This document shows, piece after piece, positions 16,898-25,114 of a stretch of DNA of 35,724 nt. The first letter of the stretch is position 1. Each line of letters opens with the position of its first letter. This DNA comes from Bradyrhizobium zhengyangense. GTDB lineage: Bacteria > Pseudomonadota > Alphaproteobacteria > Rhizobiales > Xanthobacteraceae. The stretch lies in NCBI RefSeq assembly GCF_022012435.1, contig NZ_JAKLUA010000031.1, forward strand, positions 1 to 35,724, read 5' to 3'. The position numbers were made by a program, and so were the translations under genes. A model generated the notes under the pieces. It was not told the origin of the DNA and did not search any database. It was given only the letters and a program-made list of their open reading frames with translations.

Positions 16898-17756
16898 CGG
16901 AGTTCCGCTTTTTGCCAGCGGCTAGGACGGCGGGCATACTCGCCGCTGTGTCAATATTCGGCACTTTCCGCCAGAATTGACCTAGCTGGCGCACACGTGT
17001 GCTCAGCAGCACGTAAGATAGAATGCCGACCGCGGCGCCGACACCCCCGACCACGATCGCAAGAAAGGTGGCTGACGTGAACTTGGTCGGGTGGATCGAA
17101 GCAGCTGCTGGTGCAGAGAACATCTCATGCTGCGCTCGCTCAACCGGCACGAAAACGACGGCCACCTTGTCGTATGATAGTCCTTCAATGCCATTGGCGA
17201 CGAGCATCTTGATTTGGGGCAACAAGGCTGAGAGGTTCGCATTGGAACCATGTCGAATGAAGACCGACGCCGAGGACGGGGTCGCATCCTGTCGCAAAAG
17301 GTCGTTCTTCGGCAAGACAACATGAACCCGGGCGGAGAGAACCCCATCGATATCATTGATTGTGCGCGACAATTCTTCGCTTAGGGCATAAACGTAACGA
17401 GCGCGCTCCTCAACTGGGGACGCAACCAGGCCGGATCCCTTGAACACCTCCCCAAGATTCTTAAACACCTGGCGCGGCAAGCCCTGGCCATTCAGCAGTT
17501 CTATCGAAACGGCCAATTGCTTTTCTTCGACCTGAATCGTGCTGCTACCGTCCTTAGCGACAACACGGACTGCATCGACACCCTTACTAAGGAGAAGGGC
17601 AAGCATCTCGTTGGCTTCACGCTCCTGAACTTTCGTATAGAGATCGGCCTTGCAGCCGGCTAGCAACAGCACAAGCGGCAATAGGAGAACGGCATGCACC
17701 TGCCTTCCAGAAGTCGCGCCGCGACCGATCTTTCTTTGCGCGAAAAGAACCATCAA
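16887..17756 (-). CDS. rhcJ: RhcJ (NolT), SctJ/FliF-like inner-membrane ring lipoprotein
   Basis: 289 residues with signal peptide and lipobox LAGC (Cys35), then the two ring-building motifs of SctJ: DLYTKVQEREANEMLALLL and VRVVAKDGSSTIQVE in the first; SRTINDIDGVLSARVHVVLP and SASVFIRHGSN in the second. A single membrane segment at about 231-252 and a short cytoplasmic tail follow. It forms the inner ring at the inner membrane with Y4yQ (SctD). It is located 7 bases after nopB. Confidence 0.95.
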   Translation of the reverse strand: MMVLFAQRKIGRGATSGRQVHAVLLLPLVLLLAGCKADLYTKVQEREANEMLALLLSKGVDAVRVVAKDGSSTIQVEEKQLAVSIELLNGQGLPRQVFKNLGEVFKGSGLVASPVEERARYVYALSEELSRTINDIDGVLSARVHVVLPKNDLLRQDATPSSASVFIRHGSNANLSALLPQIKMLVANGIEGLSYDKVAVVFVPVERAQHEMFSAPAAASIHPTKFTSATFLAIVVGGVGAAVGILSYVLLSTRVRQLGQFWRKVPNIDTAASMPAVLAAGKKRNSDAR

Positions 17757-17763
17757 CCGCCGC

Positions 17764-18279
17764 TCAGCCCGCTGATAGCAGCTTATTCAGAGATGAACCG
17801 ACGGCGCCAGCACTCTTGGAGATGAGCGAAACCTGAATGACGCCGTTGTAAACATCCCGCAGATTCTGCAACGTCGACTCGAAATTGTCGGCACCTTCTG
17901 GTTTTCCGATAACATGGACATCGACTCCGTCCAAGCGCGAGATAGGCCGCGCGGCGGGCCCAAGCTGGACGCTCTTCGAAGGGCCCGGCTCGCCGATCGA
18001 AGGGAGTCCGGTCGAAGGATATGGTTTGCCTAAGTGCGCTCCAAAAAGATTCTGCAGAATGCGATCGCCCAGTGGACCTGTCTGCGCGACTGCACGCTGA
18101 ACCTCCGGTACAGGTGGCGCCAACGCGCTGTCGGCCACCAAAGAGGCGGCGCCTTGTTTCGATGCCGCCTTTGCAAGATGCTCATGAAAGTTGCCCGGCG
18201 CCGATGAACACCCCTCGGTGAGACACTCGCCGAGGTTGGCAGAGATCGGCATCGCGCCAAACATCACGGAAGGAATCAT
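17764..18279 (-). CDS. nopB: NopB, secreted T3SS component, first gene of the rhcJ-rhcU operon
   Basis: 171 residues from the ATG giving MIPSVMFGAMPISANLGE; a longer frame upstream uses a TTG and an Arg-rich lead that is unlike a NopB start. Position directly upstream of rhcJ and opposite rhcC1 is that of nolB/nopB. The conserved-looking C terminus (DNFESTLQNLRDVYNGVIQVSLISKSAGAVGSSLNKLL) resembles the inner-rod (SctI-like) helical end. NopB is secreted and, with NopA, is required for pilus formation in NGR234. There is no signal peptide, as expected for a T3SS substrate. The upstream region holds a degenerate tts-like site. Confidence 0.82.
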   Translation of the reverse strand: MIPSVMFGAMPISANLGECLTEGCSSAPGNFHEHLAKAASKQGAASLVADSALAPPVPEVQRAVAQTGPLGDRILQNLFGAHLGKPYPSTGLPSIGEPGPSKSVQLGPAARPISRLDGVDVHVIGKPEGADNFESTLQNLRDVYNGVIQVSLISKSAGAVGSSLNKLLSAG

Positions 18280-18387
18280 TGCTCTCGCGTCTATTAGCTG
18301 TCGTTGCCGGGAACGGCTCGGCACCCTAGCGAGCCGAGCTGACCAAAACCTGACGTGGATCAAGAGCTACGTCATCCAAAAATCACG

Positions 18388-18408
18388 ATTGGCTTCCAAT
18401 TTGCGACG
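18388..18408 (-). promoter_or_regulatory. Degenerate tts-like site upstream of nopB
   Basis: On the leftward strand the sequence begins CGTC and contains TTGGAAGCCAAT where strong tts boxes have TCGAAAGCTAA; about half of 21 positions agree, better with a one-base gap. It lies about 110 bases before the nopB start, in the divergent nopB/rhcC1 region where a tts box is expected. The match is weak and could be coincidental. Confidence 0.3.
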
Positions 18409-18486
18409 AAGTTCGTCTTCCAACTTTGGAAGAGTACCAGCGCATGACCGCCTGGAATACTCAACCACACCACGAGGCTGCACACG

Positions 18487-19158
18487 TTGAAGAACATTCT
18501 AATTGTTGGTGTTTTCATCTCCTTGAGCGCGGTTAGGGCGCTCGGCGCCACTCTAGAGCTGCCATCCACGCCTTATACTTACACAGTTCTGGATCAGGAT
18601 CTCGCGGCCGCACTGCAGGAGTTCGGCAACAATTTGAATATTCGAATCAATGTCAGCACCCATGTAAAGGGGCGGATTCGCGGGCGCATGCCGGATCTCG
18701 CGCCGCGAGATTTCCTCGAACGCGTGACCACTCTTTATAATCTTCAGTGGTACTATGACGGGCTGGTGCTGTACGTATCCGACGCGCACGAGGCGGAAAG
18801 TCGCCTGCTTGTCTTAAACCCGGTCACTTTCGATGCATTCAAGGCGGCACTCGATGCACTCAAAATTTCCGATGAACGCTACGTCGTGAGAGCCGCACCG
18901 GAAGATGGACTGGTCTTCGCTTCTGGTCCGCCTCGCTTCATCGCGCTCGTCGACCAAATGCTCAACGGCCTAGTGGCGGAGGCCCAGGCGCGACGAACTC
19001 TTACGACAACCGCAAAGCCGGCGCCCGCGTCGGTCTTGATGTTGTTTCGGGGCTCCTCAAGTACGGTTATTCGTGATGGACGACCGGAGGGACCTGTTTT
19101 GCCCGAGGCGACGCATCAAGATAACGTGGCTCACGCGCCCGGCCCAAGCCAGAGATGA
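18487..19158 (+). CDS. rhcC1: RhcC1 (NolW), N-terminal secretin component of the T3SS
   Basis: 223 residues from a TTG start that leaves a good signal peptide (MKNILIVGVFISLSAVRALGA). The body holds the N0/N1 domains of T3SS secretins: PYTYTVLDQDLAAALQEFGNNLNIRINVS, GRIRGRMPDLAPRDFLERVTTLYNLQWYYDGLVLYV, then a second domain around 105-165. The membrane-inserting secretin part is absent; RhcC2 supplies it from the ttsI operon. This is the NolW gene of the nolXWBTUV cluster. It diverges from nopB with about 207 bases between them. Confidence 0.9.
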   Translation: MKNILIVGVFISLSAVRALGATLELPSTPYTYTVLDQDLAAALQEFGNNLNIRINVSTHVKGRIRGRMPDLAPRDFLERVTTLYNLQWYYDGLVLYVSDAHEAESRLLVLNPVTFDAFKAALDALKISDERYVVRAAPEDGLVFASGPPRFIALVDQMLNGLVAEAQARRTLTTTAKPAPASVLMLFRGSSSTVIRDGRPEGPVLPEATHQDNVAHAPGPSQR

Positions 19159-19651
19159 ATTGGACAGCAAAAGTCGCTTACAACGGCGCTCAATGCGGTC
19201 GCGGCTTTCTTTGTGAGCATGTTGAAAGCTGATGCTGTCGGCATGAGAGCCCGAGACCTAGACGGTGATGCCTTCAACTGGAAAGGTGGGCAGCATCATT
19301 CTTGCGCTGGCTACGGCTTTAGCTCCACTCAACGATCGACGATCTCAACCGTTTGAGTACATTTGCCGGCAAACGGTGACTGATCCCATAATGCTTCATG
19401 GCGCTGACGGAGCAGACGCTAACCCTCTCGTAACGGGCCGTAAGCGCGCCCACTCGCCATCGCCAGACGACGCGGCAGTATCATTTAATTTTGTTGCACG
19501 AACCCGCGCCGATCTTCCGCGGATTGCAGGCCCGAGTTCCCATTTTTGCCATCTGCCGCGTGAGGACGCGACGGAGTGGCAGACACTTTTGGGGGGATGC
19601 GGGTATTGCGCAACACCGCATTCATGTCCGTTCGCGCATTCCGCTGAGCGC
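19159..19651. other. Spacer between rhcC1 and the nopX tts box
   Basis: A rightward frame of 135 codons (19265-19672) is open here, but it has no recognisable domain, no good ribosome binding site and runs through the tts box. I take it as non-coding or decayed. Confidence 0.4.
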
Positions 19652-19672
19652 CGTCAGCTTCTCGAAAGCTAA
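19652..19672 (+). promoter_or_regulatory. tts box upstream of nopX
   Basis: The core gtcagcttctcgaaagctaa (19653-19672) differs from the nopC box at one position only. TtsI is expected to bind here and activate nopX. The distance to the nopX start is about 200 bases, which leaves a long untranslated leader. Confidence 0.85.
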
Positions 19673-19873
19673 CTCCCGCTACTATAAAAGGGGGTGAATA
19701 TCTAGCAGGCAATGAGCCTGTTGATCGGGACCTGAGCACTGGACGCTCACTCAGCCGCCGGGAGCAGCCGCCAGGAGTTGTTGGATCTGCCCATCAACAC
19801 TTGGTGTTCGTCGCGAACTCGGGCTGCACGGTGTGACAGGACGGTGGCGCAATCTCACAGCACAGGATGTATA

Positions 19874-21667
19874 ATGTCAGTCAACAACCTATCCCTCGCC
19901 GCCAACTCGAACGTGGCTTTGTCCGGGCTTGCCCCCGGGCTCACTCCGGCGCAAGAGCTGTCAAGTTTCGAGGCGGTGCTTGCGAGCTACGCCTTAAATG
20001 ACACGACCGGCGATCATTCCGCACCACAGGATTCGGCCTCGGAGTCGACTAAGAACCTGACGGAGGAGCTCATACAGCTGACGGGGAATATCGTGCCACC
20101 CGACGTTAGGGCTGCATTGGACGCAGAAGCGTATAGCCAGCCCCCGCAGTCAACCTCTGCTGCGGCCTCCACTGCGATTGCAGCGGCGCCAGTACCCAGC
20201 TCACGGATTACATGGAACAGTGGCACTCTGACTGACACCGAGTTGCAGATTGTGTCGGTGCTGAACCGTCATAAAGATAAATGCCCCCTAGATTGGAAGT
20301 CGCTCGTAGATTTGGCGACGGACCCCTCCACACCGCCGGATCTGAAGACGGCGATCGAAGCATTGCAGCAGGATCCGGAGCTCTTCTATGCGATAGGCTC
20401 ACAAGGCGATGGCCGCTGCGGGGGGACAATCAAGGCAGGAGATCTCTCCGGCTTCTCCGATCATCACTCACAAGTGGCTGCATTCCAGGAGCAGCAGGCG
20501 CGGCGCTACGAGCATAACTACGTTCCGTCGGACGGCACCGGAAACGGCCAGCCCTGCGTTATGACCCAGACCGACGCACTGCGTGAGCTCTATCGCTATT
20601 CTGATAATTTGCCCAAGAACCTGAGCCTCGCGGATTTCAGGCAGATCGTTGATGGCGAGGCTAAAACGGGTAAATGCCCACCTCAGGTTCTCGCAGCCGC
20701 GAGATACTTCCTCAATCATCCAGAGGAATGGAAACAGTTGTATGGCGGCTCGGTAGATAAGGTCCACAAAGAGGACTTCTTGCAGATGGCTTCGTCATCG
20801 ATGAACCTCACGCATGCCGAGTTGGATACGCTAGGTACGATCAATAAGAACCAAGCGGCTTTTTTCGGGAAGGGTGACCTGACCCGGGAGACGCTCACTA
20901 GTATGGTCGATGACAAGAGTCTCGCCCCGGACGTGCGAAAGGCGGCCTCCCAGCTGTTGTCGGATCCTCTCTTGTTCGGATTGCTGAACAACTCGATCAC
21001 AGGCTACAAGACCCACCACAAGTTCTTCGACTTCGGCGGCGGCCATACGGTCGATTCCGGCAACATCAGCAGTAACGATTTCACCCATTTCTTCAGCAAC
21101 ATGTCCGGCGCGAACCGCACCGCTCACCAATTGAAGCAGCACGCTGTTCAGCCGGCTGCCGACCAGGCGGCCGTCAAGGACATGATGACGGGCGTGGCGG
21201 ACCAGCCGGACGTCAAGTCACCCAAGAAAAACGGAGGTGCCTTCATGCACGCCTTTGATGAAGTGCTCAAGGTGGGCTCCAACGTGCTTGACTGGGCTGC
21301 GACGGCAGTTGGTGTACTCGGCTTCATTCCAGGTTTGGGGGAATTGACCGATCTCGCGTCAATGATACTCGAGAGCGAGGCGCAAGCAGCAAATCTTCTG
21401 CACACAGCCATCACAGGCGGCAACATAAAGCAGGCGCTGGAAGAAGCGGGACTCAATCTTGCGGCACAGGCGGTGGGTTGTATCGGCGGCCCGGAGGTCA
21501 AACTAGCCATGCGCGAAGGCTTGACGAAGCAGGCAATTCAAGAAGCCGCGACGGCCGGCGTCAACCTTCCGGTCTCGATGGCACAATCTTACGCGGAGGA
21601 CTATTTGAACTCCCTAAAGGAGCGGATTGAGTCCGCGGACATGCAAGCTGCAGGCGTTTACAGCTAG
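19874..21667 (+). CDS. nopX: NopX (NolX), HrpF-family T3SS translocator
   Basis: 597 residues from the ATG giving MSVNNLSLAAN, with AGGA 8 bases upstream; the open frame begins 96 bases earlier but that lead is unlikely. NopX/NolX is the proposed translocon protein at the plant cell membrane. A low-complexity N terminus is followed by three related repeats, about 119-194, 230-304 and 312-407. Each has a helix pair (such as PPQVLAAARYFLNHPEEWKQL) and an acidic loop ending GD/ED/ND-F or L. A hydrophobic segment at about 471-500 (DWAATAVGVLGFIPGLGELTD) could insert in membranes. The length matches NolX of Sinorhizobium fredii as recalled (596). Confidence 0.92.
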   Translation: MSVNNLSLAANSNVALSGLAPGLTPAQELSSFEAVLASYALNDTTGDHSAPQDSASESTKNLTEELIQLTGNIVPPDVRAALDAEAYSQPPQSTSAAASTAIAAAPVPSSRITWNSGTLTDTELQIVSVLNRHKDKCPLDWKSLVDLATDPSTPPDLKTAIEALQQDPELFYAIGSQGDGRCGGTIKAGDLSGFSDHHSQVAAFQEQQARRYEHNYVPSDGTGNGQPCVMTQTDALRELYRYSDNLPKNLSLADFRQIVDGEAKTGKCPPQVLAAARYFLNHPEEWKQLYGGSVDKVHKEDFLQMASSSMNLTHAELDTLGTINKNQAAFFGKGDLTRETLTSMVDDKSLAPDVRKAASQLLSDPLLFGLLNNSITGYKTHHKFFDFGGGHTVDSGNISSNDFTHFFSNMSGANRTAHQLKQHAVQPAADQAAVKDMMTGVADQPDVKSPKKNGGAFMHAFDEVLKVGSNVLDWAATAVGVLGFIPGLGELTDLASMILESEAQAANLLHTAITGGNIKQALEEAGLNLAAQAVGCIGGPEVKLAMREGLTKQAIQEAATAGVNLPVSMAQSYAEDYLNSLKERIESADMQAAGVYS

Positions 21668-22445
21668 TCAGAGTGACTTGGGGCTCTCGGCTCACAACTG
21701 CGTGGCTAGACGAGCTTGCGCAGCCCTCGTGCGGTTGGGTCTCCACTCCAAACCGGTAGGGGCTCGCAAGCTTTGCCAGCATGTTCGAGCTCCTTACCCA
21801 CATCCGACGACTTTGCTTCGCCGGTTTTCACCATGGCCCGCTTTATGTTTGGCTGGACTCGACCGGTGCTTCGAGAGCAGCCCCAAATGCGGCACGTCGT
21901 CGCAACAGTTCGATAGGCGGCCGTCCGGTTCCAACAGCCGACGCTGAACTTGTCGACTTTCTTAACACCGGGACAGAACGAGATGATGTCGACGAGAAGG
22001 CACACGCCGCACTGAGATGCGCAATAGGGCAGAACGAATGAGACCAAGGGCGACCGCTCGAGGCTTGCCCTTTGCCCGCTCAGCGGGAAAGTGCTCGATG
22101 ACGCTGAGGGCTTAGCAGACTTGGCGGATTTGCCTTGACGCTCTAATCGCTTCAGCACGCTTAACATTCCAGGTCGTGTTTGATCCGATCTAGGCACATC
22201 GCCGCCTGCGCTTGGCAGGGAGAAATGTCTTAATGCCTTACCTGATGGAGATGCCGCCGGCGACGGCGAGCGGGACGTTATAGCATCTCGGCCTCAAAGC
22301 CTGATGATCAACGAGACCGCCCGATCAACCGGCTTCATAACATGATCGTCTTTCTTGGTGCCAACTGTCTGATCTCCACACGTGGCCGATGCACCAATCA
22401 CGTCGAATTCGTTAATCCGCCAAAACCGGTTGAATTTCTGAGATC
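21668..22445. other. Spacer between nopX and the nopC tts box
   Basis: Frames of 60-160 codons occur on both strands without recognised similarity. The longest, leftward 21706-22197, could be a decayed transposase piece, but nothing specific supports that. No strong terminator was found just after nopX. Confidence 0.4.
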
Positions 22446-22466
22446 CGTCAGCTTGTCGAAAGCTAA
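22446..22466 (+). promoter_or_regulatory. tts box upstream of the nopC-nopA-rhcV operon
   Basis: The core gtcagcttgtcgaaagctaa (22447-22466) is nearly identical to the nopX box. It ends 60 bases before the nopC start, a normal promoter spacing, and probably drives the whole nopC to rhcV operon. Confidence 0.87.
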
Positions 22467-22526
22467 TGCTCGCACAGTGAGGAAAGCCACGACGGCATGA
22501 CCACCTTGACATAGGAGACGCCTTTA

Positions 22527-22805
22527 ATGCGCATTCCGAGTTCAAGCGCCACTGCGCGCGTTGCTCCTGACTTCCATGCTGCTCGTGGTGACAAGAACGG
22601 CTCCCGCACACCCGACGACAATGACAATCATGGTCAATCGCCTGGTACAAGCAGCGCTGGAAATGGCACGTCAACTCCGGACAGTAGCTCGCAAGAGGCC
22701 GCGTTGCGCCAAGCATTCAACGCCGCTCTCGGAGCCGCGGCTGTCCAAATGGCAAGTAATGCAATGGCTCGTTTCCATGAGGCCATTAGCGAGGAGGATT
22801 CCTGA
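22527..22805 (+). CDS. nopC: Probable NopC, small T3SS-secreted protein
   Basis: 92 residues with AGGAG 10 bases before the ATG. The first gene behind the tts box and directly before the needle gene is where nopC lies in other rhizobia. The N-terminal 55 residues are polar and Asp/Asn/Gly/Ser-rich; the C terminus is an Ala-rich helix (AFNAALGAAAVQMASNAMARF). There is no signal peptide, fitting a T3SS substrate. Identification rests on position, size and secretion-like composition more than on motifs. Confidence 0.62.
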   Translation: MRIPSSSATARVAPDFHAARGDKNGSRTPDDNDNHGQSPGTSSAGNGTSTPDSSSQEAALRQAFNAALGAAAVQMASNAMARFHEAISEEDS

Positions 22806-22876
22806 CGCCGGATGTTGCGGCGTCGGGAAATAGGAGCCGCCAGGAGCGGCGACACCCGAACACACAGGAGAACAAT

Positions 22877-23110
22877 ATGCCTTCTAAAATTGGTGCGACT
22901 ACTGCCTCGGTCGCAGGGGGGGCCGCTGGCACCGCTACGGCCGCAGTTGGTGCTGCAGCTGCTGAAGTCACCGGAGACGCCGCTTGGCACGCCCAAATCG
23001 CCGCTCTGACTGCTGAAACCACCAAAGCGACTGAGAGGGATGTGCAACTTCGCATCGTTTCAACAGAGCTCACGACGATCAAGAAGGTCGCCGACGAGCG
23101 GGTGCAGTAA
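22877..23110 (+). CDS. nopA: Probable NopA, T3SS needle/pilus subunit
   Basis: 77 residues with a good ribosome binding site (AGGAG, 8 bases before ATG). The small size, Ala/Thr/Gly-rich N-terminal half and helical, charged C-terminal half (ERDVQLRIVSTELTTIKKVADERVQ) suit a needle subunit. In NGR234 nopA lies between nopC and y4yQ, as here. NopA is the major component of rhizobial T3SS surface appendages. The hairpin just downstream would allow higher nopA expression than the structural genes after it. Confidence 0.68.
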   Translation: MPSKIGATTASVAGGAAGTATAAVGAAAAEVTGDAAWHAQIAALTAETTKATERDVQLRIVSTELTTIKKVADERVQ

Positions 23111-23117
23111 CGGAGGA

Positions 23118-23147
23118 GGTGGGACGACGTCGTCGTTCCACCTTTCT
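23118..23147 (+). terminator. Hairpin attenuator after nopA
   Basis: GGTGGGACGA pairs with TCGTTCCACC (10 pairs, one G-U) around a 5-base loop, directly followed by TTTCTT. It begins 8 bases after the nopA stop. It is likely a partial terminator or mRNA-stabilising hairpin inside the operon, raising needle subunit levels relative to y4yQ-rhcV. Confidence 0.6.
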
Positions 23148-23216
23148 TCGCCTGCGTAAGCTGCAAAGCTCGCAACGAGCCGTACGGCTCTCTCGCTGTT
23201 CAGGAGACCGTCGACC

Positions 23217-24110
23217 GTGAATGAACCACACTCCCTGCATTTCGAGGTGCTGTCGGGGCTTTACTCCGGGCTGACCGGCAAATTGGGCTTTGGATCGAGC
23301 CTGATTGGTAGCGACCTGGATGCTGACTTGGTTTTCATCGAACAAGGGCTCGAACGTCATCACTTTCGTATCACCCCCCATCACAATTCGATTGAAATCG
23401 AGCCTCTTGCGCCGCAAGTAAGGATAGAGGGACAACGGGCACTTCTCCCGAACGAGCGCGTTGCTGTTTCTCTTCCCGCCGTCATCCATGCGGGCGAGAT
23501 GTCCATCCGTTGTTCCATAGAGGATTCCAAACAAGCTGGCTCCATCAGCCGCTGGCTCGGATCGACCGCGGTACTCGCCTCTGTCCTGATCAGTTCCGTC
23601 GCGGTCGGCGCCGTCTCAACGAGTTTCGTCGAGACGGACAGCGCTGTTGACGTGAACGCCGACTTGCACCGTAACGTCGACGTTGCACCTAAGCTGGCGC
23701 CCAACGCTCCTGATGCTCCGACCGCCGAAGCAGCTGCCACACGGCTGCAAGAGGAAGTTGATCGAGCGGGCCTTTTTGATATCAAAGTCCGATCTGAGCC
23801 GGGTGTTGTCGCTGCTGACGGTACCGTAACGCGCGCTTCTCTCCCAAAGTGGCGGGAAGTTCAAGAATGGTTCGATCGCGATCGAAAGGACGCATATGTT
23901 CTCGTCAATGCAGTCGCCATCAGGGAGGAGAAGACGCCGTCCTCGATTTCCGTCGAAGCCGTTTGGCGAGGAAGTGAGCCATATCTGGTCATCGCTGGTC
24001 AAAAGTATTTCGTGGGCGCGCTGTTGAATAACGGATGGACCGTCAATGGGATTGAGGAACGACGTCTGCTGCTGAGCAGGAACGGCCGGCTTGTTGCCCT
24101 CCCCTATTAG
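23217..24110 (+). CDS. y4yQ: Y4yQ, SctD-family inner-membrane ring protein with FHA-like domain
   Basis: 297 residues from a GTG preceded by AGGAG. Residues 1-100 look like the degenerate FHA domain of SctD (FEVLSGLYSGLTGKL, LIGSDLDADLVF, ERHHFRI, the usual G-S-D and R-H-H positions). One membrane segment at about 113-134 follows, then a periplasmic part (about 160-297) with ring-building-like folds. SctD forms the outer of the two inner-membrane rings around RhcJ. The gene lies between nopA and rhcV as in NGR234. Confidence 0.83.
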   Translation: MNEPHSLHFEVLSGLYSGLTGKLGFGSSLIGSDLDADLVFIEQGLERHHFRITPHHNSIEIEPLAPQVRIEGQRALLPNERVAVSLPAVIHAGEMSIRCSIEDSKQAGSISRWLGSTAVLASVLISSVAVGAVSTSFVETDSAVDVNADLHRNVDVAPKLAPNAPDAPTAEAAATRLQEEVDRAGLFDIKVRSEPGVVAADGTVTRASLPKWREVQEWFDRDRKDAYVLVNAVAIREEKTPSSISVEAVWRGSEPYLVIAGQKYFVGALLNNGWTVNGIEERRLLLSRNGRLVALPY

Positions 24111-24142
24111 AGTTTCAGCCCGCGAATAAGGAGGAAAGACTC

Positions 24143-24679
24143 ATGACTAGGCTGTCTGAGCATTCGCTTGAGCCCGGCGCCTCTTTTGAGGAGCTCAAGG
24201 TCGACGACAACCCACCTGCTATTACGCCGGCGACTGCTAGAGCCACGGAATCCGCAATCGAGAGAACTCATGCAAATGGTGGCAAGAGCTTCGCGATTTT
24301 CCAGGATGATCCCCCGCAAGATCTGCCTGTTGTCTCCGCGATCGTAACCGCACTGGACCTTACCTCTATTGATCCCGTTTCGCGCGTCAATGTCAACGAG
24401 GCGCGCGGCGAGATTGGTGAGATCAAGCCAGGCTCAGAACTTGCTTGGCTTAATGGTCCCAGTCTCGCGGACAACCTGCTCTCCTTTGTCACGCCGCGCC
24501 TATTTCATTCGCATGTTTTGCGCCCAGAGAAGCAGGGCATTCTTCTCGAGCGTTTGGCCGATACGCTCTCGGCCGCGCCAGAGAGTTCGGTGTCTCGTGA
24601 AGACCTCGCGATTGTGCAGTTGGAGCTGCGACGGTTAATTCTGCTCCGGCAGAATGACAACGGTTTAATCAAAGGCTAG
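24143..24679 (+). CDS. Unrecognised T3SS-operon protein between sctD and y4yS
   Basis: 178 residues with a strong ribosome binding site (AAGGAGG, 7-8 bases before ATG), so probably translated well. No signal peptide or membrane segment; the protein should be cytoplasmic. The N-terminal 45 residues are polar and may be disordered; the middle has DPPQDLPVVSAIVTALDL; the C-terminal 70 residues are helical and Leu-rich (GILLERLADTLSAAPESSVSREDLAIVQLELRRLILL). It is followed after 2 bases by a TPR gene. It could be a chaperone partner, gatekeeper fragment or SctE/SctF-like helper; I do not recognise it. Confidence 0.75.
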   Translation: MTRLSEHSLEPGASFEELKVDDNPPAITPATARATESAIERTHANGGKSFAIFQDDPPQDLPVVSAIVTALDLTSIDPVSRVNVNEARGEIGEIKPGSELAWLNGPSLADNLLSFVTPRLFHSHVLRPEKQGILLERLADTLSAAPESSVSREDLAIVQLELRRLILLRQNDNGLIKG

Positions 24680-24681
24680 CA

Positions 24682-25104
24682 ATGGCCGCGCCTGACGGAG
24701 AGCAACACCTCACACCTGCTCCGCCGCCACACTTATCACGTGCCGGTGAGGTTTTGCACATCACAAGAAGGGAGCGTGATTTGCTCTGCGCGCTTTCGTA
24801 TGTCCATCTTGCCTGCGGTCAGAGCGCACAGAGCCTGGCTCTGTTGCAAATCGTAGCTCACGAACATTCTTACGACGTCGAGCTGCTCCGCATTCTGGTC
24901 TACGCTCTGATCTCGGAGGGCCACGGTGACGACGCATTGGCGGCACTGGACAGGTTAGACAAGCTTGACGACGACCCGTCTTCGCGCCTGCCTTTGATGG
25001 TCTTGCGCAGTCATGCGCTTCGTCAGGCCGGCCGCATGGCCGAGGCACGCGCACTCTTCAAGAGCTATGTTTCATTGCGGAGCGCTGCTCCAATCAAACA
25101 ATAA
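24682..25104 (+). CDS. y4yS: Y4yS-like TPR protein, probable T3SS chaperone
   Basis: 140 residues with TPR-like helix pairs: LLCALSYVHLACGQSAQSLALLQIV, VELLRILVYALISEGHGDDALAALDRL and LPLMVLRSHALRQAGRMAEARALF. Small TPR proteins in T3SS clusters often act as class II or needle chaperones (YscG/HrpG type). It starts 2 bases after the previous gene and is 10 bases before rhcV. In NGR234 the TPR protein y4yS is adjacent to rhcV, although on the other side as I recall it, so the order here differs or my memory is imprecise. Confidence 0.7.
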   Translation: MAAPDGEQHLTPAPPPHLSRAGEVLHITRRERDLLCALSYVHLACGQSAQSLALLQIVAHEHSYDVELLRILVYALISEGHGDDALAALDRLDKLDDDPSSRLPLMVLRSHALRQAGRMAEARALFKSYVSLRSAAPIKQ

Positions 25105-25114
25105 CAGGCTTCTC

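Noticed and set aside
18364..18486. A separate strong tts box for rhcC1
   Set aside because: No rightward sequence resembling the strong boxes was found before rhcC1; only the weak leftward site is listed.
19265..19672. 135-codon frame between rhcC1 and nopX
   Set aside because: It ends inside the tts box, has no recognisable similarity and no ribosome binding site.
21706..22197. 163-codon leftward frame after nopX, possible transposase relic
   Set aside because: No transposase motif or inverted repeats could be found.
22804..22824. 7-pair hairpin between nopC and nopA
   Set aside because: Perfect but short and without a T-run; too common in GC-rich DNA to call as a terminator.
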